Shown: piece after piece, positions 9,670 to 20,258 of the stretch
How positions within the stretch are numbered: the first letter of the stretch is position 1
How the letters are laid out: each line of letters starts with the position of its first letter
DNA from: Gryganskiella cystojenkinii
Taxonomy: Eukaryota; Mortierellomycota; Mortierellomycetes; Mortierellales; Mortierellaceae
Direction: 5' to 3'
Length of the DNA stretch: 41,460 bases
Assembly: GCA_015852425.1 (NCBI GenBank)
Contig: JAAAIG010000265.1
Location: 1 to 41,460 of the forward strand
Made by a program: the position numbers and the translations under genes
Notes under the pieces: generated by a model
Database searches by the model: none
Told to the model about the DNA's origin: nothing
Seen by the model: the letters and a program-made list of their open reading frames with translations, nothing else

Positions 9670-10770
9670 TTTCGTTTCTTGCTTGATCGAGCTGGACAAA
9701 CGGGTGTTTGCAAGGCAAGACGATGATGTTTAAGTCGAAACGAGAGGTAAACTTAGGTAGAGAGCTTGTGTAAGTTCTGGGCGGGAAGGCTTTGATTTCG
9801 GTACCGGTGAGGTGTAGGAGTTGAGCAAGAACAAGTAGGCAGAGGCGTAACAATCAGCAAATAGTCTGGTATTTAAGAGTGAAAAAAGAAAGAAAAACAA
9901 GACTAGCGGAACAAAAGGTTTCGTCGATTTATTAATTTGTGGTGCACACAAATGTTAGCTTTCTACTCTTTGTCATTGTTCGACATAGGCGATTTATGCG
10001 TCGATTTCCTTTTGGGATGATCTCCTAATTGTTTAACAAAGAGATCAAAAAGCAGGTTGTTTGGTCCAAAAAAGGGAATACACTTTGTCAAGTGCGACAA
10101 AGTTGAGTGTGTACTCAAGAGGCTAAGCCATATGAAAAGGCGGGAAAAATGATAAAACTGCTGAAAGACTCCAACATTCGCGATTCGGCAAGGAATACCC
10201 CAATGAAAAAGAGTGCCAAAAATCCCCGTTCTCAACTTGATCCTATGTAGGTCATTGTCGCGAATTTTTTCTTCTAGTGTATGAGTACCGTACCGAGGGG
10301 CGGGGTAATGGAGTAAAGGAGAAAAAAAAAAGGAGGGGAGGGGGGCGGGGGAGGCAGAGGAGAGAAGATCCACAGGCTAACCATCCGCACAAGAAGGGGG
10401 CAAGCAGAAGTAACGGACACAGGAGGAGAAAACGGGGGTACACTATGAAGGATAGAAAAGATCCACAGGGTTACTTACACTGTGTCATCTTTGTTCCTCT
10501 CCTTCTATTATCGGAGCAAAAGTGCGTCACAGGGAACTTCTATGGATAGCTTTTTGTCGTCCATGATTCTCTCTAGTGAAACAATCGGAAGACGCTCTAG
10601 TAAATGTCAGTTTTCGTTCTGAAGAAACAAAGAAAAAATACATTTGTACAAAGAACTGAAACTGTTATTTCTGTATGCAGCGTGAGGAGCTAAAAATACC
10701 ACAGGAAGTCTCTCGTGTGGTTTCTGCTACAGTGGTGCGAACAGATCCATAGACGGTTGTTCTGTTCCCT
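9670..10770. other. Intergenic stretch: 5' flank of the 8290 gene and 3' flank of the 10771 gene
   Basis: Contains purine-rich runs (GGAGGGGAGGGGGGCGGGG near 10333). The 136-codon minus-strand frame at 9963-10373 is dominated by translated homopurine tract and has no domain, so no gene is called. Confidence 0.5.
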
Positions 10771-13370
10771 TCATGGCTCGTATAAACCAGGCTCGGATGG
10801 CTCCTCCTTGATTGTCACAGGCGTCGTCATCGTAGTTATCCTTGTCTCCTCGACGGGTTCTTCATTGATCTTTTTGAGACGTTTCGCACTGCGGTTGTGT
10901 TTGGGCCTGGGTTCTGAGGTCATTGATGACACGGATGGAGCTTGATGGTATTCGTGACTGTTGCTTGAACTGCCGTTGCTGCCGCTAGAACCGTCTTGAT
11001 GGGACAATGAGGAAGCCAGTATTGAACTGAAATCGGGGACGATAGCCTCAGATTTGATCATTATGATCTTGTTAGGAGAGTCATCCTCATAGACGCTTCT
11101 GGAACGACGGCGTGTTGCAGAGGTTGATGACGAGTCTAGGGTACCTCCTTGGCTCTGAATGGGCGCTGGCGTTGGTGCAGGTGCAGGTGCCGGCGCAGGT
11201 GCGGCGACATGGCCCGTGGTCGGTGGCCGGATTGTATGTTGACAAAGGAGTCCGTTCATAGACAACGAGGACGGTGACGAAGAGGGAGCTGAAATAGCTG
11301 AGTCTTGATGAGCAGTGGCGACGGGGGGACTAGGAGGAAGCAGAGCTAATGCTTTCCTAGTAAGGATCCAGTTTGACGAGTGACGCGAAGCGAAAACGGG
11401 TCTCGTTGACTCTGGTGCATGATCTACTTGGTGGTTATTAGCACTGTCCTCCAAGATCTCAATGACCTCCTGACCAGCCCTGTCATCTGCAATAACATGC
11501 GCTTCTGTTGCTTTCGAGGCTTTTCCCATGTTAGGGTCCTTCTCCGAGGGCCATTCTTCAGATTTTACAGTTGAGGATGGATCTGAGGTTGAGGGGTCCG
11601 GTGAAGTGGACTGCAAAGGCACGCGGGTGCCTTTTAGCGGAAGATTTTGGACGCTGATTGCGGATTTCAAGTAAGTTGCACTAGCGCCATTATCCCTCTT
11701 CAAGCGGTCTTGAATAGGTCTGTAGAAGATCTCGGTCGCGGAAAGCTTGCTGCCCTGACCGATATTGTGTCGGACAAGAGGTTGGACATAGGCACCAAAG
11801 TAACCAAAACACTTGAGATTGGTCACAGTTTGGTCATCATGGTGGTGCTGTTCGCAATACATCTATTTGAGTAATAAAAAAAATTGGTGTTACAAAATTG
11901 AACATGATGTTGGATTTGGCAAGGTGAAAAAACGTCTTGTCCCTTCGTTTTCATTGAAAGTGTTCCCTTGTTACCTTCCAGTACGGGGTTGCAGGATCGA
12001 CGTGGTGTTGAAGATATTGAACTGCAGTTCTCAGAGCTTTTTTTGTCGTTTCCTCGCATGGCTCATTGTCCAGCCATTCTGACATACTTGCCAGTTGGTC
12101 TTCCCGTTGCCTCTTTTCTATGTCATACCACTCACCCTATTGCATGCCAAAAAATAGACGAGAATAAAAATAAGGTCAGAGGACACCAACAGCATGACAG
12201 GGCGGATCAACAGGTGTGGTGGGAGAGGAGGAAGGGGAGGTGATCTCCTGCCGTTTTGATATTCTCAATTTTTTTTTTTGCATTGACCTTTTTTTTTTTT
12301 TTTACCTCGCCAGCAATGGCTTCCACATAATGGTATTCCTTTCCCTTGAGTCCAGCAACGATGCAGTCGAGCAATTTCCAGTTGACGCTTTTATAATATT
12401 CTTCCACATCAATAGTTGTACCCACCAAGATTGAAGCGGGCGTCTGTTTCGGTCGGTTGGCCACAGGAATGGATGGACCTGTCGAGCTGTTGCTACCCCT
12501 GGCGGCGGTGTTGCTGTCATTATCGTTGCTGTTGTTGTCGATAAAATGATTGCCACTAAGATCATTTTCGGTCTTGATCATCAAGGACGGATGGTTGATG
12601 GACGAAGTTGGTGATGGCTGAGTCGCGACCGTCGTTGAATTATGATGTTGTTGAGACCCCTGTGGTTGCTGTTGCCTTTGAGACCTTCGTTGTTGCTTTT
12701 GTTGTTGCTGCGGTTGGACCTTTCTAGAAGGTTGCTTCCTAGGATGCTCTTGGTGTTGTTGAACAAGCGGAGCAGGCTGCACATGACGCGGTTGCTGTTG
12801 AGGTGGCTGTTGTTGCAAATTAGGTTGCTGCAGAAGTAACTGCTGTTCCTGAGAAATAGGTTGAACACGACCTGCCTCCATGACAATGTCGGGTTCGTTG
12901 GGCGTGCCTGCCTTGGACCATGAAGAAGAGGAAGAAGAGGAGGGGGAAGAAGAGGAGGAGGGAGCGGAGGTAGAGAAAGGAGGGATACTTTGAGGGGTTC
13001 GCCTGTTTCGATAGGTCACTCGAGGAGAGGTCGAAGTAACAACCGGTGGGGTGGTAAGAGTCTCTTGTGATCTCGTGGACCTGGCAGGAGAGGATGCTGT
13101 CGTTGGTGGTGTCAAGGACTGATATGACAGAGATGATTGCTGTTGTTGTCGTGGTGTTTGTAGTTGTGATTGCAGCGGTTGCAGTTGATCGCCCTGATTA
13201 GACGACAAAACGAAAACAATGTTTTCGCGTGGGAATCGAATTAGACGCGTCAAAGAAAAAAGATAAAAAAAGAATTGAACAGAAACCGGCGAAAACAATA
13301 AACTTACTATTCGAACGAGGGTAGGCATCGCCATATAACGAACCTTTTGTTGAGGAGGGGGGTGAGACAT
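10771..13370 (-). CDS. Probable nuclear regulator with four SUMO-type motifs, four exons
   Basis: Join of 13370..13308, 13193..12306, 12136..11975 and 11862..10771 keeps phase 0 at every junction (introns of 114, 169 and 112 nt, donors GTAAGT, GTAAAA, GTAACA) and gives 734 aa. The start is the first in-frame ATG. The N-terminal third is Gln/Ser/Pro-rich. A conserved-looking globular stretch of about 150 aa spans the end of exon 2, exon 3 and the start of exon 4 (DVEEYYKSVNWKLLD, then SEWLDNEPCEETTKKAL, then MYCEQHHHDDQ, then FYRPIQDRL). The C-terminal half is disordered, with an AP dipeptide repeat and a basic AKRLKK cluster. Four sumoylation-consensus sites (hydrophobic-K-x-E) are visible: IKTE, VKSE, IKSE and IKEE. 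I do not recognise the middle domain. Composition suggests a transcription-associated protein (inference). It shares a divergent promoter with TOM40. Confidence 0.72.
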
Positions 13371-13803
13371 TGCTGAAAGGATGTATGTGTTTGCGTGTGT
13401 GTTTTTGTGTGCGATTAGTGTGCGTGAGTGTGATTCATGAAGGTGTGAAGGGGTAAAAGGGAAGGACAACGGGAAGTCGCGTTGTGTGCGGTGGCTTTCA
13501 AAAGAAGGTGCCGGGAGTATCTCGAATGGGAAATAATGAACGTTATTTCCTCCATCAGTTAAAAGTGACGTAGAATCAAATATTCGCGGTCACAAATTTC
13601 CTTCTCTCAAAGATCATAGATTACCGTGGATTCAGTCCCCACACGGAAAAGGGTAAAGGGAAAACCAACACGCAGAGTGACAGATCAGTCTGACTGTCAG
13701 ATTTGCCTCATCCTCAATTTGATTAAACCGTTTTCTTTTCCATTTCCTTCCTTTCCCTCCCTTTCCTTCACCCCTCTCTCCTCAATCACACATCCCATCA
13801 ACC
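13371..13803. promoter_or_regulatory. Divergent promoter between the 734-aa regulator gene and TOM40
   Basis: 433 bp separate the two start codons, which point away from each other. The TOM40 side carries a pyrimidine-rich tract (CCTTTCCCTCCC, about 13740-13785) just before ATG, common in fungal housekeeping promoters. The other side has a GT/TG-rich run at about 13385-13430. No TATA box is evident on either side. Confidence 0.5.
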
Positions 13804-15888
13804 ATGGCCTCGCCGCTAAAGACCCCCTTGGGATTCAACCCTATCCCCTCAACCCCCGTCGCTGTTGCTCCCGTTCACACCGAGCCTGCCCCCTCGGGTC
13901 TCGTTGACCAGGTCAAGGGTGCCTTTGCCACCATCAACAAGTTCCGTGACAACCTCAACTTGCCCAACCCCGGAACCTACGAGGGTGTCAACCGCGAAGT
14001 CAAGCGTAAGAGGACACACTGGATTTCTATTTTGCGACCTTTTTTTTCCTTCTCTCCTCTTCTTTCCCACAACAACGACAAACGGATAAAGCAAATCGGA
14101 TCGGGATCCGGGATCGGGATCAGGAAAAAACAAAAAACAAATCAGACTCTCCCACGGCTTCAACATTATATTTGCCAAGAGCGAAAGCCGCTCGGTCAAT
14201 AATGTCCTCAAGGTCTACCGATGCGGATCTATTGCCCGATATATTACCGTCACTCTCAATAGGAATGAACACCCTCCCCAACAAACACTAGCCTTTAACC
14301 ATGCATTCTCACACGCCTTGCTCCGATACCTATCTTATTGTGCAACAACCGAAATCAACTACGCCGAAGACTCCCGGGGAAATGAGTCAACTACACTCGT
14401 CAACAGAATGAATCAAGAACTATCCCAATGATGCCCCACAAAACTCAATCACCAATTTGGATCCTGATCTGCAACTAATGACAAAACTTTTTTTTTACCG
14501 CTTGAAATAGACACCTTCTTGACCAACCATGTCTTTGATGGTGCTCGTTGCGATATCACCAAAGTCTTGACCCCCAACTTCCAGGTCACTCACTCCTTCG
14601 CCATGGGTGCTGCTTCTTCCCCCTCCTCTTACAACTTTGGCACTGCCTTCATTGGTCAGCAGGTACCGTCGTCTACTTCAGCTTTCTATGCGAGTTCGAT
14701 TGATGTTCTATTGTGCATGACAGATCACAAATTAAGACCTTTTTTAATAACTGGTTTGCTTTATCATCCTGTTCTTTATATTTTTAGTCTTTCTTGTCTG
14801 GAAACTTGGATACTGATGGCGGCGTTCAGGCTCGTGCCAACTATGCCTGGAGCGGCACCAACGTTTCCAAGGTTCAGGCTCAGGTACGAGTTCTTTTCTT
14901 TTTCTTCGTGGACTTGTGTGCTCCTTCATATTGACTAGGGATCGAACAACCATGCATCACAAAGCACTTGGCTATTTCGACAACTACGGGGTCAGATTGA
15001 GACATCCAATTGACATAGAACAATGAGGCTGGACATAATCACGATCTCGGCGGGATACACATCTACCTTTCCGCTCTCTTTTGTCTGCGCCTGAGCAATT
15101 ATTCCCAACTATCTCTCTCATTCACTAATCATCATTGCTAACTTCTTCTCTTTTCATTTTCTGAAATCAATAGTTCTCCAACACCCCTGGACACTCCATG
15201 TTGCAGGTCGAGCAGGATTACAACGGCAGAGATTTCAACATTAATGTTAAGGGTGTGAACCCCTCTCCTGTTGAGGGTACTGGAATCTATATCGGATCTT
15301 ACTTGCAATCGGTCTCCCAACATCTTGCGCTCGGTCTCGAGGGTGTTTACCAACGTCCTACACCTGGTCAATCTGAGACGACCATGTCCTATGTCGCCAA
15401 GTATACTGGTCGAGACTACATTGCGACGGCACAATGGCAGGGATTCGGTGCCCTTCAGGCCGCGTATTACTTGCGTTATTCCGAAAAGGTTGACTTTGGT
15501 ACCGAGATTCAACTCTTGACCGCTGGAGGACGTCGGGAGGCTGTTGCGACCGTCGGAGGCAAGTTTGAGTTCCGTCGTTCGACTTTCAGAGGTCAGATCG
15601 ATACCACGGGCAAGGTCTCGGCGGTTTTGGAGGAGAAGATCGTCCCTGGATTCTCGTTCTTGGTCAGTGGAGAGATGGACCATGGCAAGGTAAGAAATCA
15701 CGCTGTCGAAAGAAAAATGAGGATTCCGGGTCGATTGTGATCCCATGATTGTTAAGATTATGTCTGCGTTTTGTAAGATGGTGGCTTTTCTGACTTCCTC
15801 GTTGGACTAACCATTCACCTCTTTTTTTTGTTTTTCTGTTAAACAGGGCCAGAGCAGATTCGGTGTTGGTATGATGTGGGAGGTCTAA
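13804..15888 (+). CDS. TOM40: Mitochondrial import channel Tom40, five exons
   Basis: Join of 13804..14005, 14511..14662, 14788..14883, 15174..15689 and 15847..15888 gives 335 aa (Neurospora Tom40 is 349). All introns are GT-AG (505, 125, 290 and 157 nt). Diagnostic features: N-terminal NPGTYEGVNREVK joining in phase to HTFLTNHVFDGARCDITK, then PNFQVTHSFAMG, SSYNFGTAF, the SGNLDTDGGVQARANYAW strand pair, and a C-terminal GVGMMWEV resembling the mitochondrial beta-signal recognised by the SAM complex. Tom40 forms the 19-strand beta-barrel pore of the outer membrane through which nearly all mitochondrial precursors pass. ATG lies in a strong context (ACCATGG). Intron 1 is unusually long and holds a stop-free stretch at about 14118-14431, but skipping it reproduces the family sequence exactly. 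Confidence 0.95.
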
Positions 15889-17099
15889 AAAAAGAGAGTT
15901 GCACTTTCGACAGTCGATTGTATCGATGTAATAATATTGGTGGATGATCAGGCGCTGCATTTCGCTTCTCTTTTTTGATTTAGTTATTTAGAATGTTTCA
16001 ACAATGGAAAAACAAACAAACAAAAAATAGTATCATCTTTGTAAATCCTTTTTTTTTTCTTGGTTGTAAGTGGATGGACAACAAAGAGAGGGGCGAATTG
16101 ACTTANNNNNNNNGGGGGGGGTGTTGATAGGAGTAGATGATCAGTCCTCCTTTTTTTGTCTCCTTTTTCATTCTAATCCCTTGTGTGCTGTCGTGGCAGC
16201 TTCTCCAAGGTCGTTGATCTGTAGATATAGCCGTTGTTCCATCTTTCTTAGGTTGAATTCGTATTAGATCCGCATCTCCTCCATATCGAGTTTGTACTGG
16301 GCACCTTTAACAACACCATCTCCTTAACCAGGGCTGCCCGGAACTCATCCGGTCAAATCGACGTTTTGCAAAGCTTGTCGAACCCGCTGCCGATGTTCTG
16401 CCGGATTTGAGATGCCAGTGTAGGTCGACGACCTGAGAAACAATTCTAGTGGTAGTAATCCACTCGATTCGATTTGAATTGAATCTAAGAGAGTCCAGAT
16501 CCAAGTTTTTGAGAGACAGGCATATCGTTACAGAGTACCATTACAGTCGGCACGGCCAGAACAGCAGAGTCACTCTTTGAAGCAATCTTGTCAGGTGTGG
16601 TAAATTGCCTCTATTTTGAAAGAAGTGCGATAAAGATGTTCTCTACTATTTGCCATATTGTGTAATCCGAACAGTAATCATTCCTACAGCAGCCTGCCTC
16701 CATGTTACATATAAAAGTTCTTACTGGTTGCGACGATTCTCCAAAACTGAGACTAACGTTCATAGGCACGTTAGGCTTTCCAAACATAAGTTTCTCGTCC
16801 CATGTGGGATACTATCGTCTAGTGGCGGTGACTATGTTTTACAACGCGCGGGTTAAAAGAGAAATGCCTTGCGGGCAAAGATTGTTGTTACAACTGAGTG
16901 CGAATGTGCCCAGTTTTTTTTTTAACTTGCGTAGAGCACAGCCGTTTTTCGTTGGTCATTCTCAGTTGATATGATGAGCTCTCGCCATTCCAAGGTATCC
17001 TCACCAAAAACTTCGAGCTCGGCCAGGTTCCTCCTCGCCGCATTCTTCCATCTCTTTTTTTCTCCCGCAGGCCTTCTGCAGTACCAGCTGGTGTATCTT
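15889..17099. other. Intergenic stretch with no supported gene
   Basis: Includes the TOM40 3' flank and an 8-N gap at 16106-16113. Open frames here are short and lack domains. Confidence 0.5.
16106..16113. other. Assembly gap of 8 N
   Basis: Eight N followed directly by a run of G. The gap lies in noncoding sequence downstream of TOM40, so it breaks no gene that I call. Confidence 0.95.
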
Positions 17100-17865
17100 T
17101 TAAAGATGTAGCAACCTTTGGAGGTTCGGATAGCAAGGGAACAGACGCCAGGACAATCTCTTCTGAATCCTCTTGGTTTGAATCTCTTCTTTCTTTCTTG
17201 GTTGATTTACGATGGCATAGGTGGCAAATGATGGCACCGAGAAGGAGTCTAATAGTTCAATTTTGGTTAAAGATTGAAGAGAGGCAAGGAGGGCGAAGTG
17301 AGAGGTGCCGTGGAATGAAGAATACATGAAGTGAGCTAAAGAAATCAACGAGGCACTACTCAAAACAACCAAATACAAAGTAATGTTTAGAGGGCGAAAT
17401 GAACTCCTCCTGTGGAATCTTTCTCCAGGAGGTCCAGCACCCTGGAAGATTTCATCTTGTCCAACCATACCTTGAATTTTTTCCGCAGCTCTCTTGAAAT
17501 TTCTTTTGTGGACCTTGATTGACAGAATGGGTGCTTCGCCCTTGCATCTGTTCATCCTTTTCATACTCATTTTTATGGACCCCCCTCAAAAATTTCACTG
17601 GCTGTCTGACTATGTTTTGTGCCTGTATATACCGGAGAATTTCTGAGTGCTCTGGCTCCCCGAATAGGGACTTATCTGTGAGCCTTCCGGGCGTCTCTAC
17701 AGTATCATGGAAAAGAAAATGGAGGTGCCAGTTTATTGGTGCATTCAAACAAACAAAAAAAACACAAACATGACAGATTTGGCAGCTACTGCTGCAACTC
17801 CTACATACTACGACGAGATAGCTTTTAGTCGTCCAGTCGAACAGAGGAATCAACTGTAGACGCAC
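17100..17865 (-). pseudogene. Unrecognised possible broken gene
   Basis: Two overlapping minus-strand frames read as protein-like. The first (from 17865) includes FGEPEHSEILRYIQAQNIV and a charged segment KNEYEKDEQMQG. The second (from about 17570) begins near the same point in another frame (KGEAPILSIKVHKRNF) and includes one likely membrane span (ITLYLVVLSSASLISLAHF). A frameshift near 17540 would join them. No family is recognised and neither frame has convincing start context. Confidence 0.2.
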
Positions 17866-17944
17866 TCGTTGTCATCATGCCGTTTCCCAGCTGATTGAAC
17901 TTTAATGCTACAGACACTACGGTGCTCATAGTGTTGCCTGCAAC

Positions 17945-18580
17945 CTAGAGTGTCATCAGTGGTTCTGGGTCACGACAGTCGCCCACAGCCCCGCGCTGTC
18001 TTAATAGCCGCATATTACTCCTGCTCAAGCCTCTTACATCCCCAAGAAATGCATTCGATGCAGTAAGTCTGTCATGCGCCGAACTCCAATGCAGACGCGA
18101 CGGAAAGTTGCCCTCCACTTCTACGAATTGCCACAGGCGAACAGACTTATCAAGACAGCCGGTTACAAAATAGGTGCCATTGACAGTTGCTTTCCACTCA
18201 ATGGTAACGACCGGTTCATGAAAATCTTTTACAACTACCTGACACTCACCAGAGTTTGTATCGCACACCAACACCATCTGGTCCTCACTGCTTGAAGCAA
18301 TTGTGACCGCTGGGAGAATATATCATACTTGTAACCTTGGAAGTATGGCCGCTTAGGATGGGGTAAGGTGCGCCGGTTTGCATGTCCCACAGCTGCACTG
18401 TCTTGTCATGACTGCACGAATGATCTGGTGACCATTGGGAGTATACGACACGCTCTGAACATAGGAAGTATGGCCATTTAGGACGGGGCCAGGTGCGCCG
18501 GTTTGTGTGTCCCACAGCCGCATTGTATTATCATAATAGCCCGATGCGACCTGGTGACCGCTAGGAGAATACGACACAGT
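17945..18580 (-). pseudogene. C-terminal remnant of a WD40-repeat protein
   Basis: Read 5' to 3' on the minus strand: LTVSYSPSGHQVASGYYDN, then MRLWDTQTGAPGPVLNGHT, then a frameshift near 18425 into TVQLWDMQTGAPYPILSGH, a further break near 18290, then a tail frame with FVTGCLDKSVRLWQFVE and RLLRQRGAVGD. This is two to three WD40 blades plus a tail, with at least two frameshifts. Repeats of this style (YSPSGHQ-ASGS-D-RLWD-QTG) are typical of large NACHT/WD40 proteins expanded in Mortierella-type fungi (from family knowledge). The N-terminal part is absent. Directly upstream lies a reverse transcriptase remnant. Confidence 0.8.
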
Positions 18581-19559
18581 CAGAACTTGAGAAACTTGGT
18601 CAAGAGAGAGTCAAAGAAGAGATCGATATGTCTTTGGCTGACTGGGATAGGATATCCCAAGTATTCTCGAAGGTGGGTGAATTAGAATCATGCCACTTTA
18701 CGCCAGCCTGTGTGACAGCCTGCTGAAGGTCCGGGTCGGGATTGTCGGAGAGAGGAAAAGCGATCGTCTTCGAGAGGTTGACACGGGCGTTGGAGGCGTC
18801 GTTGTAGAGTTGCAAAAGCTCCTGTAGGACTCCTAATTCGTAGTCTGAGTCGATGAGTTGGAGCAGGTCGTCAGCATACGCGAGGAAGCGGATGTCTGCA
18901 CATGTGTCGGGCATGAAACATCCAGAGAGTCGATTGTCGGTCAAGAGTAGGAGGAGGAGGGGCTCAAATGCAAGGTTGAAGAGTAGTGGTGAGAGTAGGT
19001 TGCCTTGTCACAGTCCTCGTAGTTGTTGAAAGGAAGGGTCAGGGTTTCGTTGATATTGAGAGAGACGTGAGTACCGTAAAATAGGTTTATAAGAATCGAA
19101 TGAAGGGTTTTGAGAAGCCGAAAGCGCGAAGAAAACGGACTCCATCTATCCAGCGTGTACTCGGTCACACGCCATTTCCTGATCCAACAGAACACTGATC
19201 CCACTGTGCTCCTCCTGCTTGTAGTGGTTCATTATACAGGAAAGGATGAGACCATTGTCCGAGATCGCCCTATTTCTAATGAATCCAGTCTGCAAAGGGT
19301 TAATGAGGCGAGGGGAAATTGTACCGAGGCGGTTAACCATGGCTTTGGTGAGGACTTTGGCGACGCAATTGATGAGAGAAAGTGGTGATGTGTGTCTCTT
19401 CTTGTGCAAAAGGATCATGATAGAGCGCCACCAAGAGGATGGGAATTGGCCGTCTGCCAGGGCACGATTCACGACGCGAAGGAAGTGAGCTGGTCTGTAT
19501 GTTTTATAAGAGTTTGGAATTCTATGACGCATGAGACCTCTGAAGAATGAAGCGACCAA
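18581..19559 (-). mobile_element. Truncated non-LTR (LINE-type) retrotransposon, reverse transcriptase remnant
   Basis: On the minus strand, RT motifs appear in order across three frames: SLINCVAKVLTKAMVNRL and LQTGFIRNRAISDNG, then LLDQEMACDRVH (19559-19146); then RGL-stop-QGNLLSPLLFNLAFEP with a TGA at 19010-19008 in place of Arg; then FLAYADDLL with the catalytic YADD at 18878-18867; then YLGYPIPVSQRHIDLFF in a shifted frame ending near 18585. Endonuclease and 3' parts are missing. Inactive by several frameshifts and a stop. The 3' end is fused directly to the WD40 remnant. Confidence 0.85.
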
Positions 19560-20258
19560 TCAAAATATTTGCCAGGAAACAATCTTTTCTTTTGCCCAGT
19601 TTTCTCGGATAACCTACTGTACAGTACAGTAGAAGGAAAATTAAGACCCGCCAACAGAGAGAAACAGAACAAGGTCTGGTCACTCGTATGGAATCACATT
19701 TCTCAAGCGTAACCCTTACGAGAGAGAAAAACAAAAACAAAGAGGTTGTGAGACAAAGAGAACGAACGAGGTATGAGTTGACTAGAGCCCTCCATCATTC
19801 GCCCTCAAATCAGACGCATACACGACGAGCGCCTTTGTGATTGATATCTAGGCAGTATCAGTAGCAGGGAAATTGACAGGATGTCAAGACAGCGCAAATG
19901 TTAACAAATAGACAATAGTTCGCAAATATTTTCTCCTTGCGCCGATGGTATGTCCGATCATTTACTTTCGATTGAAATAACAACCAAGCATACATGTACA
20001 GTAAGTGGAAAAAAGTCATGGCGTATAAAAATAATTAAAAGCTGTCCATTTACTCACTTTTTGGAGCACTGTGGTTTCATTCCCGCGAACAGTTGCTCTG
20101 CAAATACGTATCGTTTTTGAGATATCTAGAGTGGGCCAATTTCACTTGCATAGTTTCATACAGTAGTTTATAGATTGATTTCATGAAATAACTATTAACT
20201 GCGAACTTCTTTTCCCACATTATAATTTATCTCTCTTCTGTACTACATTGAAAATCTC
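19560..20258. other. Intergenic stretch with no supported gene
   Basis: Between the retrotransposon remnant and the LRR gene. AT-rich, with only short open frames. It may contain unrecognisable 5' retrotransposon sequence. Confidence 0.5.

Noticed and set aside
8713..9726. Several plus-strand frames with repetitive Val, His or Ser composition
   Set aside because: Antisense of the Asn/His/acid-rich low-complexity gene; composition is a by-product of its repeats.
9963..10373. 136-codon minus-strand frame
   Set aside because: Its N-terminus is a translated homopurine tract, with no domain and no orthologous look; probably 3' flank of the 10771 gene.
15138..15746. 202-codon minus-strand frame
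   Set aside because: Antisense shadow of TOM40 exon 4.
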